From contig NZ_AP018254.1 of the NCBI RefSeq assembly GCF_002368395.1, positions 1,860,001 through 1,924,000 on the forward strand: DNA of 64,000 nucleotides. The letters run 5' to 3'. Made by a program: the position numbers and the translations under genes. This document shows, one piece after another, positions 51,970 through 60,339 of this stretch (position 1 is the first letter of the stretch; each line of letters opens with the position of its first letter). Under the pieces are notes generated by a model. That model was given only the letters and a program-made list of their open reading frames with translations. It was not told where the DNA came from and ran no database searches. The DNA comes from Calothrix sp. NIES-3974. GTDB taxonomy: Bacteria > Cyanobacteriota > Cyanobacteriia > Cyanobacteriales > Nostocaceae.

Positions 51970-52847
51970 TTGATGTTCTTCCGTAGACGATAGCGAAGAT
52001 AAATAGCGATACCGTTCATAGCCAAGGTCATAACCACAAGCACAAAACCAGCAGCAGCAGCAGCAGTCTGGAACTCGACCTGGGGACGGTCAGTCCAGTT
52101 GAACATTTGGATGGGTAAAACCGTGTAGGGGTCAAACAGTCTAGTTGGTAAGAAGGCGATAAAACCAACCGCACCAACTACAATTAGGGGAGCAGTTTCA
52201 CCAAACGCTCGTGCAAGGGCAATAATAATCCCGGTGAGGATTGTGCTAAAACAGTAAGGAAGGATGTGATCCCAAACCGTTTGCCATTTAGAAGCACCAC
52301 AAGCATAGGATGCTTCACGGATGCTACCGGGGATAGCTCGAATTGCCTCACGGGTGGCAACGATAATAATTGGTAGAATGAGCAATGCTAGGGTTAAGCC
52401 AGCCGAGAGAACACTACGGCCAAACTGTAAACCGTAAACGAATAAACCCAAGCCTAAGAGACCGTAAATAATTGAGGGGACCCCAGCCAAGTTAGCAACG
52501 TTGATTTCGACTAAATCGGTAAACCAGTTTTTGACGGCGTATTCTTCTAGGTAAATACCTGCGGCAATTCCCAGGGGGATTGCGGCGATAGCGGTGACGA
52601 CAATTACAGAAATACTTCCGACCCAAGCAGCCAAAATACCGGCTTCTAGGGGGTCACTACCCGCAAAGGAAGTAAAAAATTGCCAATTCAGACGGGGTAA
52701 ACCATCGAAAAATAAATCAACCAGCAATGCTAGTAAAGTACCAATTGCAACCAGCATCGACACTAAACCAACGATGCTAAAAATGCGGTCTGATTGCTTG
52801 TTACGGGCAATAGTTTGGCGGATTTGTTGGATGTTTTGACTTGTCAT
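51963..52847 (-). CDS. pstA: Phosphate ABC transporter permease PstA
   Basis: 294 residues from the ATG at 52847, 2 bases after the pstC stop; an upstream frame overlapping pstC is rejected. About six membrane segments, [23 protein letters not shown]-type [14 protein letters not shown], and the ATPase-contact loop [23 protein letters not shown]. Partner of PstC. Confidence 0.94.
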   Translation of the reverse strand: MTSQNIQQIRQTIARNKQSDRIFSIVGLVSMLVAIGTLLALLVDLFFDGLPRLNWQFFTSFAGSDPLEAGILAAWVGSISVIVVTAIAAIPLGIAAGIYLEEYAVKNWFTDLVEINVANLAGVPSIIYGLLGLGLFVYGLQFGRSVLSAGLTLALLILPIIIVATREAIRAIPGSIREASYACGASKWQTVWDHILPYCFSTILTGIIIALARAFGETAPLIVVGAVGFIAFLPTRLFDPYTVLPIQMFNWTDRPQVEFQTAAAAAGFVLVVMTLAMNGIAIYLRYRLRKNIKW

Positions 52848-52848
52848 A

Positions 52849-53790
52849 TCAATAAACTTCCCGATAGTGCTTGGTGAGGATATGACCAACAATGTTAAAA
52901 ATCAATGTCATTAATAGCAAAGTGAGACCAACCGCGAAGATGGTTTGATACTCCAAACTGCCATAGGGAATATCACCCTTACTTACGGAAACGATATAGG
53001 CAGTCATGGTTTGGGCTGGGTCCATCGGATTAAAGGTAAAATTCGGTTGACCACCAGCCGCGATCGCTACTACCATTGTCTCACCAATGGCGCGGGAAAT
53101 TCCCAAAATATAGGCTGCTGATATCCCGGAAATTGCCGATGGTAGAATCACGTTAATTGCTGTTTGGAAACGGGTTGCACCGGTTGCATAGGAACCTTCC
53201 CGTAAATAATCGGGAACGGAGCGCATGGCATCTTCACTGAGGGAGCTAATATAGGGAATAATCATAATTCCCATCACCACCCCCGCGCTTAACATGTTGG
53301 AGAAGGGCAAATTGGGTAAGATTACCTGCAACAATGGAGTGACAAACAGTAAAGCAAAGTAACCGTATACAACGGTAGGAACACCAGCTAGCAATTCTAA
53401 AGCTGGTTTCACTATCTCCCTGACTGTAACTGGAGCAAATTCACTTAAGTAAATAGCTGTGATCGTTCCGAAAGGAATAGCGACACACAAAGCCACAAAG
53501 GTAGTCACCAAGGTAGCAGAAATCAGGGTCATAACCCCAAAGTGTTTATCATCAAACAGGGGTGTCCACTGGGTATCTGTGAAAAACTGCCAAATGGTGA
53601 CTTCATCGGCATGTTGGTAAAAAAATTGGAAAGTTTCGTAAACTAAGATCGAGAGAATTCCAAGCGTAATTGCTACGGATGAAAAAGCCGCGAGAAACAA
53701 AATGGACTCAATTACTTTTTCCCGTATATCCCGCAAAGCCTTGGGAGACAGTGCGCTTGTCTGAGGTTGTCTTACAGATGTTCTAGCCAC
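52849..53790 (-). CDS. pstC: Phosphate ABC transporter permease PstC
   Basis: 313 residues. TTFVALCVAIPFGTITAIYLSEFAP, LAGVPTVVYGYFAL, then the loop VPDYLREGSYATGATRFQTAINVILPSA. Six membrane segments. A 45-residue cytoplasmic N-terminus precedes the first. It follows pstS after a 514-bp spacer. Confidence 0.94.
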   Translation of the reverse strand: MARTSVRQPQTSALSPKALRDIREKVIESILFLAAFSSVAITLGILSILVYETFQFFYQHADEVTIWQFFTDTQWTPLFDDKHFGVMTLISATLVTTFVALCVAIPFGTITAIYLSEFAPVTVREIVKPALELLAGVPTVVYGYFALLFVTPLLQVILPNLPFSNMLSAGVVMGIMIIPYISSLSEDAMRSVPDYLREGSYATGATRFQTAINVILPSAISGISAAYILGISRAIGETMVVAIAAGGQPNFTFNPMDPAQTMTAYIVSVSKGDIPYGSLEYQTIFAVGLTLLLMTLIFNIVGHILTKHYREVY

Positions 53791-54150
53791 TATTCTTCCT
53801 TAAAATGATGCGAATAGTTAGTATTTGCTGCTTGTTGACATTTAACCGTTAACTAACTGAACGGTTAACTGCAACCAGGTATAAACAGAATAATTTAATT
53901 TGCTGCCATTCCCTAAATCCACACCTAATTCTGTATTTTGAGCAAGTAAGCAATGAGCGTTGAGTTGCAGGTTGATTTCCATACCACTCCCTACTCCCCA
54001 CTCCTTGCTCTCTGAAAGTTTGAGGAATTTGCCCCAAATCCGCGTAATCTGCCTCAAAAGGTTGGGGGTCAGAACATTTTCCCTATACTTTCCGTAAAAT
54101 CCCAAATCCCTAGAAATTTTTCCCCTGGAGTTATTCTCTTCTTGGACGGA

Positions 54151-54189
54151 ACCCCCCTCTTTCCTGTATGTACAAGAAAAAAGGGGGGT
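54151..54189 (-). promoter_or_regulatory. Strong intercistronic hairpin between pstS and pstC
   Basis: ACCCCCCT and AGGGGGGT, extended by CTTTC/GAAAA, form a long stem around a 10-12 nt loop. No T-run follows on the minus strand, so it is not a simple terminator. It would hinder 3' decay of the pstS message and lower downstream expression. The rest of 53791-54304 holds no gene. Confidence 0.5.
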
Positions 54190-54304
54190 AGCCGTAATTT
54201 GTTAGCGACCGATAGCCGAGGTAAAATGCACCCATTACATTTAGTTGAGAAATTTCATCCAGAAAGGAAAAACAATAGCCGTTGGTCTTGCTTAGTTACA
54301 ATGA

Positions 54305-55333
54305 CTATCTAGGTCTAGCTAGCAACTCTTGGAGGGTGATACCGATTTTCTCCTTACCACCAAGTACAGAACCTGTTTGGTTGGAGTTGAAACGGTTTAG
54401 AACTGTCGCGTAAGCAGGACCAGGAAGGGATACGGTCTTAGCTCTTCTATTAATGGCCACACCGTTTCTCAGGTAGTGGGTAACGAACTGGCGTACAGCA
54501 GGGTTTTGAGCCGATTTGGCGTTAACGTAGATAAAGACAGGACGGGAGAGGGGAGTATATTTACCACTTCTGATGGTTTGCTCAGAAGGTGCGACACCGT
54601 TGACAGATGCAGCAGTCAACTTTGTTCTGTTCTCTACAAAGTAAGAGAAACCAAAGTAACCTAAACCACCGCGATCGCGAGTAACGCCATTAACTAAAAC
54701 GTTGTCATCTTCAGAAGCTGTATAGTCACCACGACTTGCTTTTGCCTTACCGTTAATTGCCTCGGTAAAGTAATCAAAGGTTCCAGAAGCGGTTCCAGGT
54801 CCAAATAGTCTCAGAGGAACATTGGGGAAACCAGCACGAACTTGGCTCCAGTTGGTGATTTTACCTTGAGCTGCGGGTTCCCAGATTCTTCTGAGTTCAG
54901 CAGTCGTCAAGTTTCTAGCCCAGGTGTTTTGAGGATTAATTACAACCGTCAAACCGTCATAACCAACGGGTAGTTCGATATAATTGATACCAGCTTTTTT
55001 GCACTCGTCAATTTCTTTTTGGAGGATAGGACGAGAAGCGTTGGAGATATCGGTTTCCCCACGGCAGAATTTCCGGAAACCACCACCAGTACCGGAAACA
55101 CCTACAGTAACACGAATCTTACCACCGGTCTCTTTGGTAAAGCTTTCTGCTGCGGCTTCGGTGATGGGGAACACGGTGCTGGAACCGTCTACCTTAACAA
55201 CGCTTTGTGACATCGCAGCAGGAATGGCGATGGAGATGCTAGCTGCAACTGCGGCAACTGTACCTAATACTTTTACTTTCAAACTGTTCACAAGGATACT
55301 CCTAGTTGAGACTTTTCGTTTCCGCGCAATCAC
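54305..55333 (-). CDS. pstS: Phosphate-binding periplasmic protein PstS
   Basis: 342 residues. Signal peptide ([23 protein letters not shown]), then [19 protein letters not shown] (phosphate-contacting DGSST), [26 protein letters not shown] and [20 protein letters not shown]. No lipobox is seen, so it is probably soluble. First gene of the pst operon, directly behind the Pho box. Confidence 0.95.
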   Translation of the reverse strand: MIARKRKVSTRSILVNSLKVKVLGTVAAVAASISIAIPAAMSQSVVKVDGSSTVFPITEAAAESFTKETGGKIRVTVGVSGTGGGFRKFCRGETDISNASRPILQKEIDECKKAGINYIELPVGYDGLTVVINPQNTWARNLTTAELRRIWEPAAQGKITNWSQVRAGFPNVPLRLFGPGTASGTFDYFTEAINGKAKASRGDYTASEDDNVLVNGVTRDRGGLGYFGFSYFVENRTKLTAASVNGVAPSEQTIRSGKYTPLSRPVFIYVNAKSAQNPAVRQFVTHYLRNGVAINRRAKTVSLPGPAYATVLNRFNSNQTGSVLGGKEKIGITLQELLARPR

Positions 55334-55424
55334 ACCACCCCTAGAATCTCCGTATTTGGTTAAGAATTAATTATTTTTTTAACTAACATACTTAAACTTT
55401 TCACTAAAAAATGCCTATAATTAT

Positions 55425-55455
55425 GGTTAAGCACAGGTTAAGCTGTGCGTTAGCC
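55425..55455 (-). promoter_or_regulatory. Pho box (SphR/PhoB-type) upstream of pstS
   Basis: On the minus strand, GCTTAACC occurs twice with an 11-bp period (plus-strand positions 55436-55443 and 55425-55432), with a degenerate third unit upstream (55448-55455). The cyanobacterial Pho box is described as tandem CTTAACCT-like octamers with 3-bp spacers. An ATTATAGG-type -10 lies just downstream at 55415-55422. The box may serve both pstS and the divergent gene at 55732. Confidence 0.7.
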
Positions 55456-55731
55456 TGATTTTCCAATTTTTCTCAAAAAATGCAATAAAACCTGGTTGTT
55501 TTCACTTTATATATCCGTTAATTTGTTACTGCGTGACGACAATTTGACTGGAAATTGTCGCTAGATTTACTAATTAATTTATCTTTACACAGATAGATTA
55601 ATTGGTAAGTAATGATTATCAGATGAAATGTGATATCGATGACAGGATTAAGTCTGTCTCGACACAATTCATGTGGCTGTCTTCAAAACAAATCGCAGTT
55701 GCTTAGATTATTTTCATGTTTCACAGCCAAA

Positions 55732-56532
55732 ATGAACAATTTAAAAATTGCTTTAAAAGTTGAAAATTTAAATGTTTTCTACGGAGAAAGGCAAATTCTC
55801 CGGAATGTTTCCCTCGATTTTTATGAAAACCAAGTTACTGCCATATTTGGATATGCCAATTCGGGTAAATCAACTTTGTTAAAAGCTTTGAATCGATTGA
55901 TTGAGTTAGAAATTTCCGTAAGGTATGAGGGGAAAATAGAATTTTTTGGGCAAAATATTTTAACCAGAAGAACAAATTTAAATCGTTTACGCCGACAGAT
56001 TGGTATGATTTTCCCGACACCAAATACGTTCCCGATGAGTATTTACGATAATGTGGTGTATGGAGTCAAATTAATCGGTTGGTATCCCAAACAAGAATTA
56101 AATTTAATTGTGGAAGTGGCTTTACGTCGGGTGGGATTGTGGGATGAAGTCAAGCACAAATTACATCAACCCGCCAATGATTTATCCCTGCTACAGCAGC
56201 AATTACTATGTATTGCTAGGGCTTTGGCTTTACAACCGAAGGTTCTAATTATGGATGAGCCTTGTATGAGTATTGGTATGCTCAAAAGCATCCGTATTGA
56301 GGAACTGATTCATTCCCTACGTCAGGATTTAACTATTGTTGTCGCCACCCAAAATCCCCAATTCGCATTACGGGTGTCCGATTTTATTGCTGTCATGGGT
56401 GTGGAAAATAATATTGGTGAGTTAGCCGAATTTAATTCCACGGTTCAATTTATCCAGAAGGGTTTAGAAACCAAGAAAGATGAGCAAACCCATAGCTTGT
56501 ATAATTTGCCAGTTTACAATCGGAAGTTTTAG
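55732..56532 (+). CDS. PstB-like ABC ATPase paralogue with degenerate catalytic motifs
   Basis: 266 residues from the ATG at 55732; upstream in-frame starts extend it without homology. It keeps PstB outline: [66 protein letters not shown]. But the ABC signature LSGGQ reads LSLLQ (residues 151-155), Walker A reads GYANSGKST, the D-loop SALD reads MSIGM, and the switch His is Gln207 (ATQNPQFALRVSD). The catalytic Glu176 is kept. It is divergent from pstS across the Pho box, so probably phosphate-regulated; whether it hydrolyses ATP or only binds is open. Confidence 0.8.
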   Translation: MNNLKIALKVENLNVFYGERQILRNVSLDFYENQVTAIFGYANSGKSTLLKALNRLIELEISVRYEGKIEFFGQNILTRRTNLNRLRRQIGMIFPTPNTFPMSIYDNVVYGVKLIGWYPKQELNLIVEVALRRVGLWDEVKHKLHQPANDLSLLQQQLLCIARALALQPKVLIMDEPCMSIGMLKSIRIEELIHSLRQDLTIVVATQNPQFALRVSDFIAVMGVENNIGELAEFNSTVQFIQKGLETKKDEQTHSLYNLPVYNRKF

Positions 56533-56592
56533 GTGACAATACAGGATGCAGTTCAAAAACAGCAACACATCCATGTTTGTAGAGACGTAATA

Positions 56593-56725
56593 ATCCAAGT
56601 TGCTAGTTATAAAAGAATGTCGATTTTTAAGTACAAAATCTAAAATTTTCGTGTCTCAAAATACAGGAAAGCGGATATTATGTATCATTATTATACATTT
56701 AGAGGCACTAACTAGCAACTTACGT
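56593..56725. mobile_element. Non-autonomous IS982 derivative (MITE) inserted in a palindrome
   Basis: 133 bp with ends ATCCAAGTTGCTAGTTA and TAACTAGCAACTTACGT, nearly identical to the IS982 ends at 3524 and 4582. It is flanked by TAATA duplicates (56588-56592 and 56726-56730). The flanks rejoin to an AGAGACG...CGTCTCT palindrome. The internal sequence is unrelated to the transposase. Confidence 0.82.
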
Positions 56726-56770
56726 TAATATATTACGTCTCTACAGACAAAATTCATCTGTCCCATTCTT

Positions 56771-56884
56771 TATCTCGTCCCTATGCTCCGCGTGGGGACG
56801 CATTCCACGAGGGCTACTACCTCTAAATTCTTCAACCCAACCTACCCAATAATCAGGCTTTTAAGTCTAACTGAACTGTATTGA
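56771..56884 (+). repeat. Dispersed repeat family E, copy 2
   Basis: Reverse-complement partner of 19563-19678. It is bounded by two copies of a 46-bp direct repeat (56726-56771 and 56898-56943) that begins in the palindrome centre and ends 'ctgtcccattcttt', so this copy may have been duplicated or inserted together with its flank. Confidence 0.65.
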
Positions 56885-56889
56885 TATAT

Positions 56890-56913
56890 AGAGACGTAAT
56901 ATATTACGTCTCT
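56890..56913. repeat. AGAGACG-type palindrome, perfect, uninterrupted
   Basis: 24-bp palindrome with TAATATATTA core, same sequence as at 14651-14674 and as the rejoined flanks of the IS982-derived MITE. It is 43 bp past the stop of the hybrid kinase gene. Confidence 0.75.
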
Positions 56914-56955
56914 ACAGACAAAATTCATCTGTCCCATTCTTTTTTTAAATTGGCA

Positions 56956-59900
56956 TTATTTACCAACACCAGCTAGGGGAAAAATAATTTCCTCCAGGGT
57001 GCGAACCAACTCCTGTTCATTATAGGGTTTAGAAAAATAAGCCCTAGCACCCAATTGCATAGCTAGCTGTCGGTGCTTATCGCTACTGCGGGAAGTCAAC
57101 ATGGCAACAGGTATATCCCGTAGATCCGTATTCGCTTTTACCCGTCCTAAAAATCCGTAACCGTCCACCCTTGGCATTTCAATATCGCAAATCACAGCTT
57201 GGACTTGCAAACCATTTTGCAACTTTTCAATGGCATCCTGTCCATCTTTGGCTTGTTCCACTAGATAACCTGCCTTTTCCAAGGTTAGCGCAAGGAAGCG
57301 TCGCACGTTAATCGAGTCATCGACAATGAGAATAGTACCTTTTTGGTTTTTAGGTGTTTCCTTGGTTTGATTGGGAATTGCACCGAGGAAAGCGTGTTGT
57401 AACTTGGCGGATGGTAGCTGTTGATTGCGGGGAGTACGGTCCTGGGTGGCGATCGCATACAACAATTCAGTCGCGTTCACCAAGGGGACAACCCGACCAT
57501 CACCAAGGATTGTGCAGTTGTTGAATCCAGGGGGAAGGCTAATATTTCCTTCCACAACCCTCACCGCAACTTCCTGTTCACCCCAGGTTCGATCGACAAG
57601 TAAACCCACAGGTTGATTATTGTTGTAGATTAATAGTACAGATTCGGCATTAATCGCTGCCGAGGTTTCCAGGTTGGGGTTGTCGTAACGGGGACAGTTA
57701 AATTCTAAGTATTTGTGCAAACGAATTAGGGGAATAGTAGTTCCTTGCCAAGGTATTACCTCACCGCTACCCATTGGTACAACTTGGTCTGGTTGTAATA
57801 AAAATATCTCCGATATCACATCGGTGGGTAAAGCGAGTAGCATCATATTGCTTTCTACTAGTAATACCCGTGCAACCGAGAGGGTAAAGGGTACGGAAAG
57901 GGTGAAAGTTGTTCCCTTTCCAGGAACGGTTTCCACTTTGATATCCCCGCGGATATTTTTCAGGTTATTACGCACCACATCCATCCCCACACCCCGTCCC
58001 GATAGGGAAGTTACTTGTTCGGAGGTGGTAAATCCCGGTTCAAAAATTAATGATAATAATTCATCATCAGTCGCTTGAGCAAGAAGGGACGCATCTAAAC
58101 CCATTTTGAGAGCGCGATCGCGAATTTTGTCCAGGGAAATACCTCGACCATCGTCCCGTACACGAATAACGGTACGGTTTCCTTGGTGTGATGCTTTGAT
58201 TTCAATTAATCCCTGTTCGGGTTTACCGAGACGACGACGTGTTTGCGGGTCTTCAATTCCGTGGTCAAAGGCATTCCGCAACAAATGCATTAATGGATCA
58301 TTCAAGGCTTCCAGAATGTTACGTTCAATTAAAATAGAACTGCCTTCCACCTGAAGTTGCACCGATTTGCCGTACTCAACCCCCAAATCTCGCAAAGCGC
58401 GGGGGAAGCGATCCACCACATCGGAAAGGGGACGCATCCGCACCTGGGTTAATTTGCGTTGGATTTGTTTGGAGGTTTTATTTAATTTGCGAGCAATATT
58501 ATCGGTATCATCTAAACTTAATTGAATATCGGTGGTCACTTCCTGCACCTGGACAATCGTTTCCATCACTTCCTGGGACAGCAGGTTCAAATCGTTATAT
58601 CGATCCATTTCCAAACTGTCAAAGCCGTGGGAACCAGTTTCTGCATGAAAGTCACTAAACAATGCACCACTACCCGGATTGATTTCCGATAATTCCGTTT
58701 GGAAGGAGATGGCTTGGGTAGCAATTCTATCGTAGCTGGTGCGTAACTGTTGATTTTCCCGTTCCAGGGTTTGCACCCGATTACTTAAATTGCGGATCAG
58801 TTTGCGCATCCTTTCCAGCTGCAAGTTTAAGCCGTTGCGCTGAACAATTAACTCCCCAAATAAGTCATTAATTTGTTCCAATTGCCGACTAGACACCCGC
58901 ACCGTATTTTCCGAGGTTTCCCGTTCCTTGATGGGTTGACTGGATTGATAGGATAAATCGCTGACAGGGGTATACTCTGCACTGGCAATATTATCAACCG
59001 TAGGTAGGGATGCAGCTACCAACTCCTGGGGAACCACTTCCTCCACAACCGTGGATTCCTCTAACTGGGTATCCGAGACCTCCCCAACTGGTGCTGTACT
59101 CAATTCCGGATTGGCAAAACTTTCCGTAGATATGGCTTCGACGGTAAATTCCGGTAATTCCACCTGGAACTCTGTTGTTTCCTCCTGTTCGGCAAAGGCT
59201 GCTTCTAAAGCGGCAAAGTCAGTGGAAATCAAATCCGGATCAAACCAAGACTGATTTTCTGCGATCGCAGGTGACTCCTCAACAAACACACTGTCCGGGA
59301 AATTACTGGTAGTCAGATGTTCCGAATTATCCCTCACCTGGGGTAAAGATGACCCTTGCCAATCCAAATCACGGGGTATTTGATCCAGTTGATTCGTTAA
59401 CACCAAGGCCTGTACCCGTCGCCAAGTATCCAACGCAACACGAGCTAATTCCTCAACTTGACTTGCCTCCACCACCTCCAAATAACGCGTCACCGCCCCA
59501 CACAACTCGGTAAACGCCTCTAATTGCAACATTTCCCCCAATCCACCCAACTCAGCGGCCATAATCGCCACTTCTTCCTTCAAGCAGGGCTGTTGAGTAT
59601 CATTCAGCACAGATTCCAGACGTTGCAGACACCCTTCCACCTCCGTTTCAAACAACAGGGGAATAATATCCTGCTCATCCTCTGGAGATAACAACGTCGA
59701 AGCATCTTCAGGGGTCGGGTCGCCAAGTTGAGTGTGTAACTCGCTAAAAATCGGATGGCATTGCTGTTCTAGCCATTCGGGACTAGGTTCATAACCTTGA
59801 GCGTGCAATTCGACAATTTGCCGCAGACAATCAACCCCAGATAGGAGTAAACTCTGTACCGGAGCATCAATGGCATGACGCTTGGTTTTTAACACTTTGA

Positions 59901-60123
59901 AGGAATCTTCCAAACGGTGGGCTAAGTCACTCAACGTCCGAAAACCCATCATCCCCGCTCCACCCTTAATCGAGTGAGCAGCACGCATCGCCCCATTAAT
60001 TTTTTCCGCCTCAATCCGACCCGTGTTATCAATCCCTAACAACACCCTTTCCAACGTATCAATATAATCCGTTGCTTCCTCCAGAAATTGCATCTGGATT
60101 TCATACTCTTTATCCTGTGCCAT
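56956..60123 (-). CDS. CheA-type hybrid histidine kinase, HmpE-like
   Basis: 1,055 residues. Domains in order: HPt with AAHSIKGGAGMMG (phospho-His50), a second helical HPt-like region about 150-250, an acidic linker to 410, a coiled coil with kinase dimer region 410-600, HATPase with LMHLLRNAFDHGIEDP, RVRDDGRGISLD and GRGVGMDVVRN, a CheW-like domain, and a C-terminal receiver TILIVDDSINVRRFLALTLE with CDIEMPRVDG (phospho-Asp). Autophosphorylates on His in response to the upstream MCP. With the MCP and CheW genes it matches a cyanobacterial hmp/pil-type chemotaxis operon controlling type IV pili and hormogonium motility. Confidence 0.9.
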   Translation of the reverse strand: MAQDKEYEIQMQFLEEATDYIDTLERVLLGIDNTGRIEAEKINGAMRAAHSIKGGAGMMGFRTLSDLAHRLEDSFKVLKTKRHAIDAPVQSLLLSGVDCLRQIVELHAQGYEPSPEWLEQQCHPIFSELHTQLGDPTPEDASTLLSPEDEQDIIPLLFETEVEGCLQRLESVLNDTQQPCLKEEVAIMAAELGGLGEMLQLEAFTELCGAVTRYLEVVEASQVEELARVALDTWRRVQALVLTNQLDQIPRDLDWQGSSLPQVRDNSEHLTTSNFPDSVFVEESPAIAENQSWFDPDLISTDFAALEAAFAEQEETTEFQVELPEFTVEAISTESFANPELSTAPVGEVSDTQLEESTVVEEVVPQELVAASLPTVDNIASAEYTPVSDLSYQSSQPIKERETSENTVRVSSRQLEQINDLFGELIVQRNGLNLQLERMRKLIRNLSNRVQTLERENQQLRTSYDRIATQAISFQTELSEINPGSGALFSDFHAETGSHGFDSLEMDRYNDLNLLSQEVMETIVQVQEVTTDIQLSLDDTDNIARKLNKTSKQIQRKLTQVRMRPLSDVVDRFPRALRDLGVEYGKSVQLQVEGSSILIERNILEALNDPLMHLLRNAFDHGIEDPQTRRRLGKPEQGLIEIKASHQGNRTVIRVRDDGRGISLDKIRDRALKMGLDASLLAQATDDELLSLIFEPGFTTSEQVTSLSGRGVGMDVVRNNLKNIRGDIKVETVPGKGTTFTLSVPFTLSVARVLLVESNMMLLALPTDVISEIFLLQPDQVVPMGSGEVIPWQGTTIPLIRLHKYLEFNCPRYDNPNLETSAAINAESVLLIYNNNQPVGLLVDRTWGEQEVAVRVVEGNISLPPGFNNCTILGDGRVVPLVNATELLYAIATQDRTPRNQQLPSAKLQHAFLGAIPNQTKETPKNQKGTILIVDDSINVRRFLALTLEKAGYLVEQAKDGQDAIEKLQNGLQVQAVICDIEMPRVDGYGFLGRVKANTDLRDIPVAMLTSRSSDKHRQLAMQLGARAYFSKPYNEQELVRTLEEIIFPLAGVGK

Positions 60124-60339
60124 GCCCTATTCCCTAGTCTCTAGTCGTTGATTAAATTAGTTAGGGTTCACTTGTACCATTTCGTCATCATCAAAATCTT
60201 GTTCTTGTTATTGATGATTTTGCTAATTGGTATTCTTTTGTTGTAGCCTAACTAACAGCGAACCACACAATTCTTTAGATGGGGGAGCGAGGTTAACAGT
60301 TGACAGTCAACAGTCAACAGATTTCCTTCCCATCTCAAA

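Noticed and set aside
53842-54105. Minus-strand frames in the pstS-pstC gap
   Set aside because: Short-repeat words (ccactccctactcccc) make up much of them; no ribosome site or motif.
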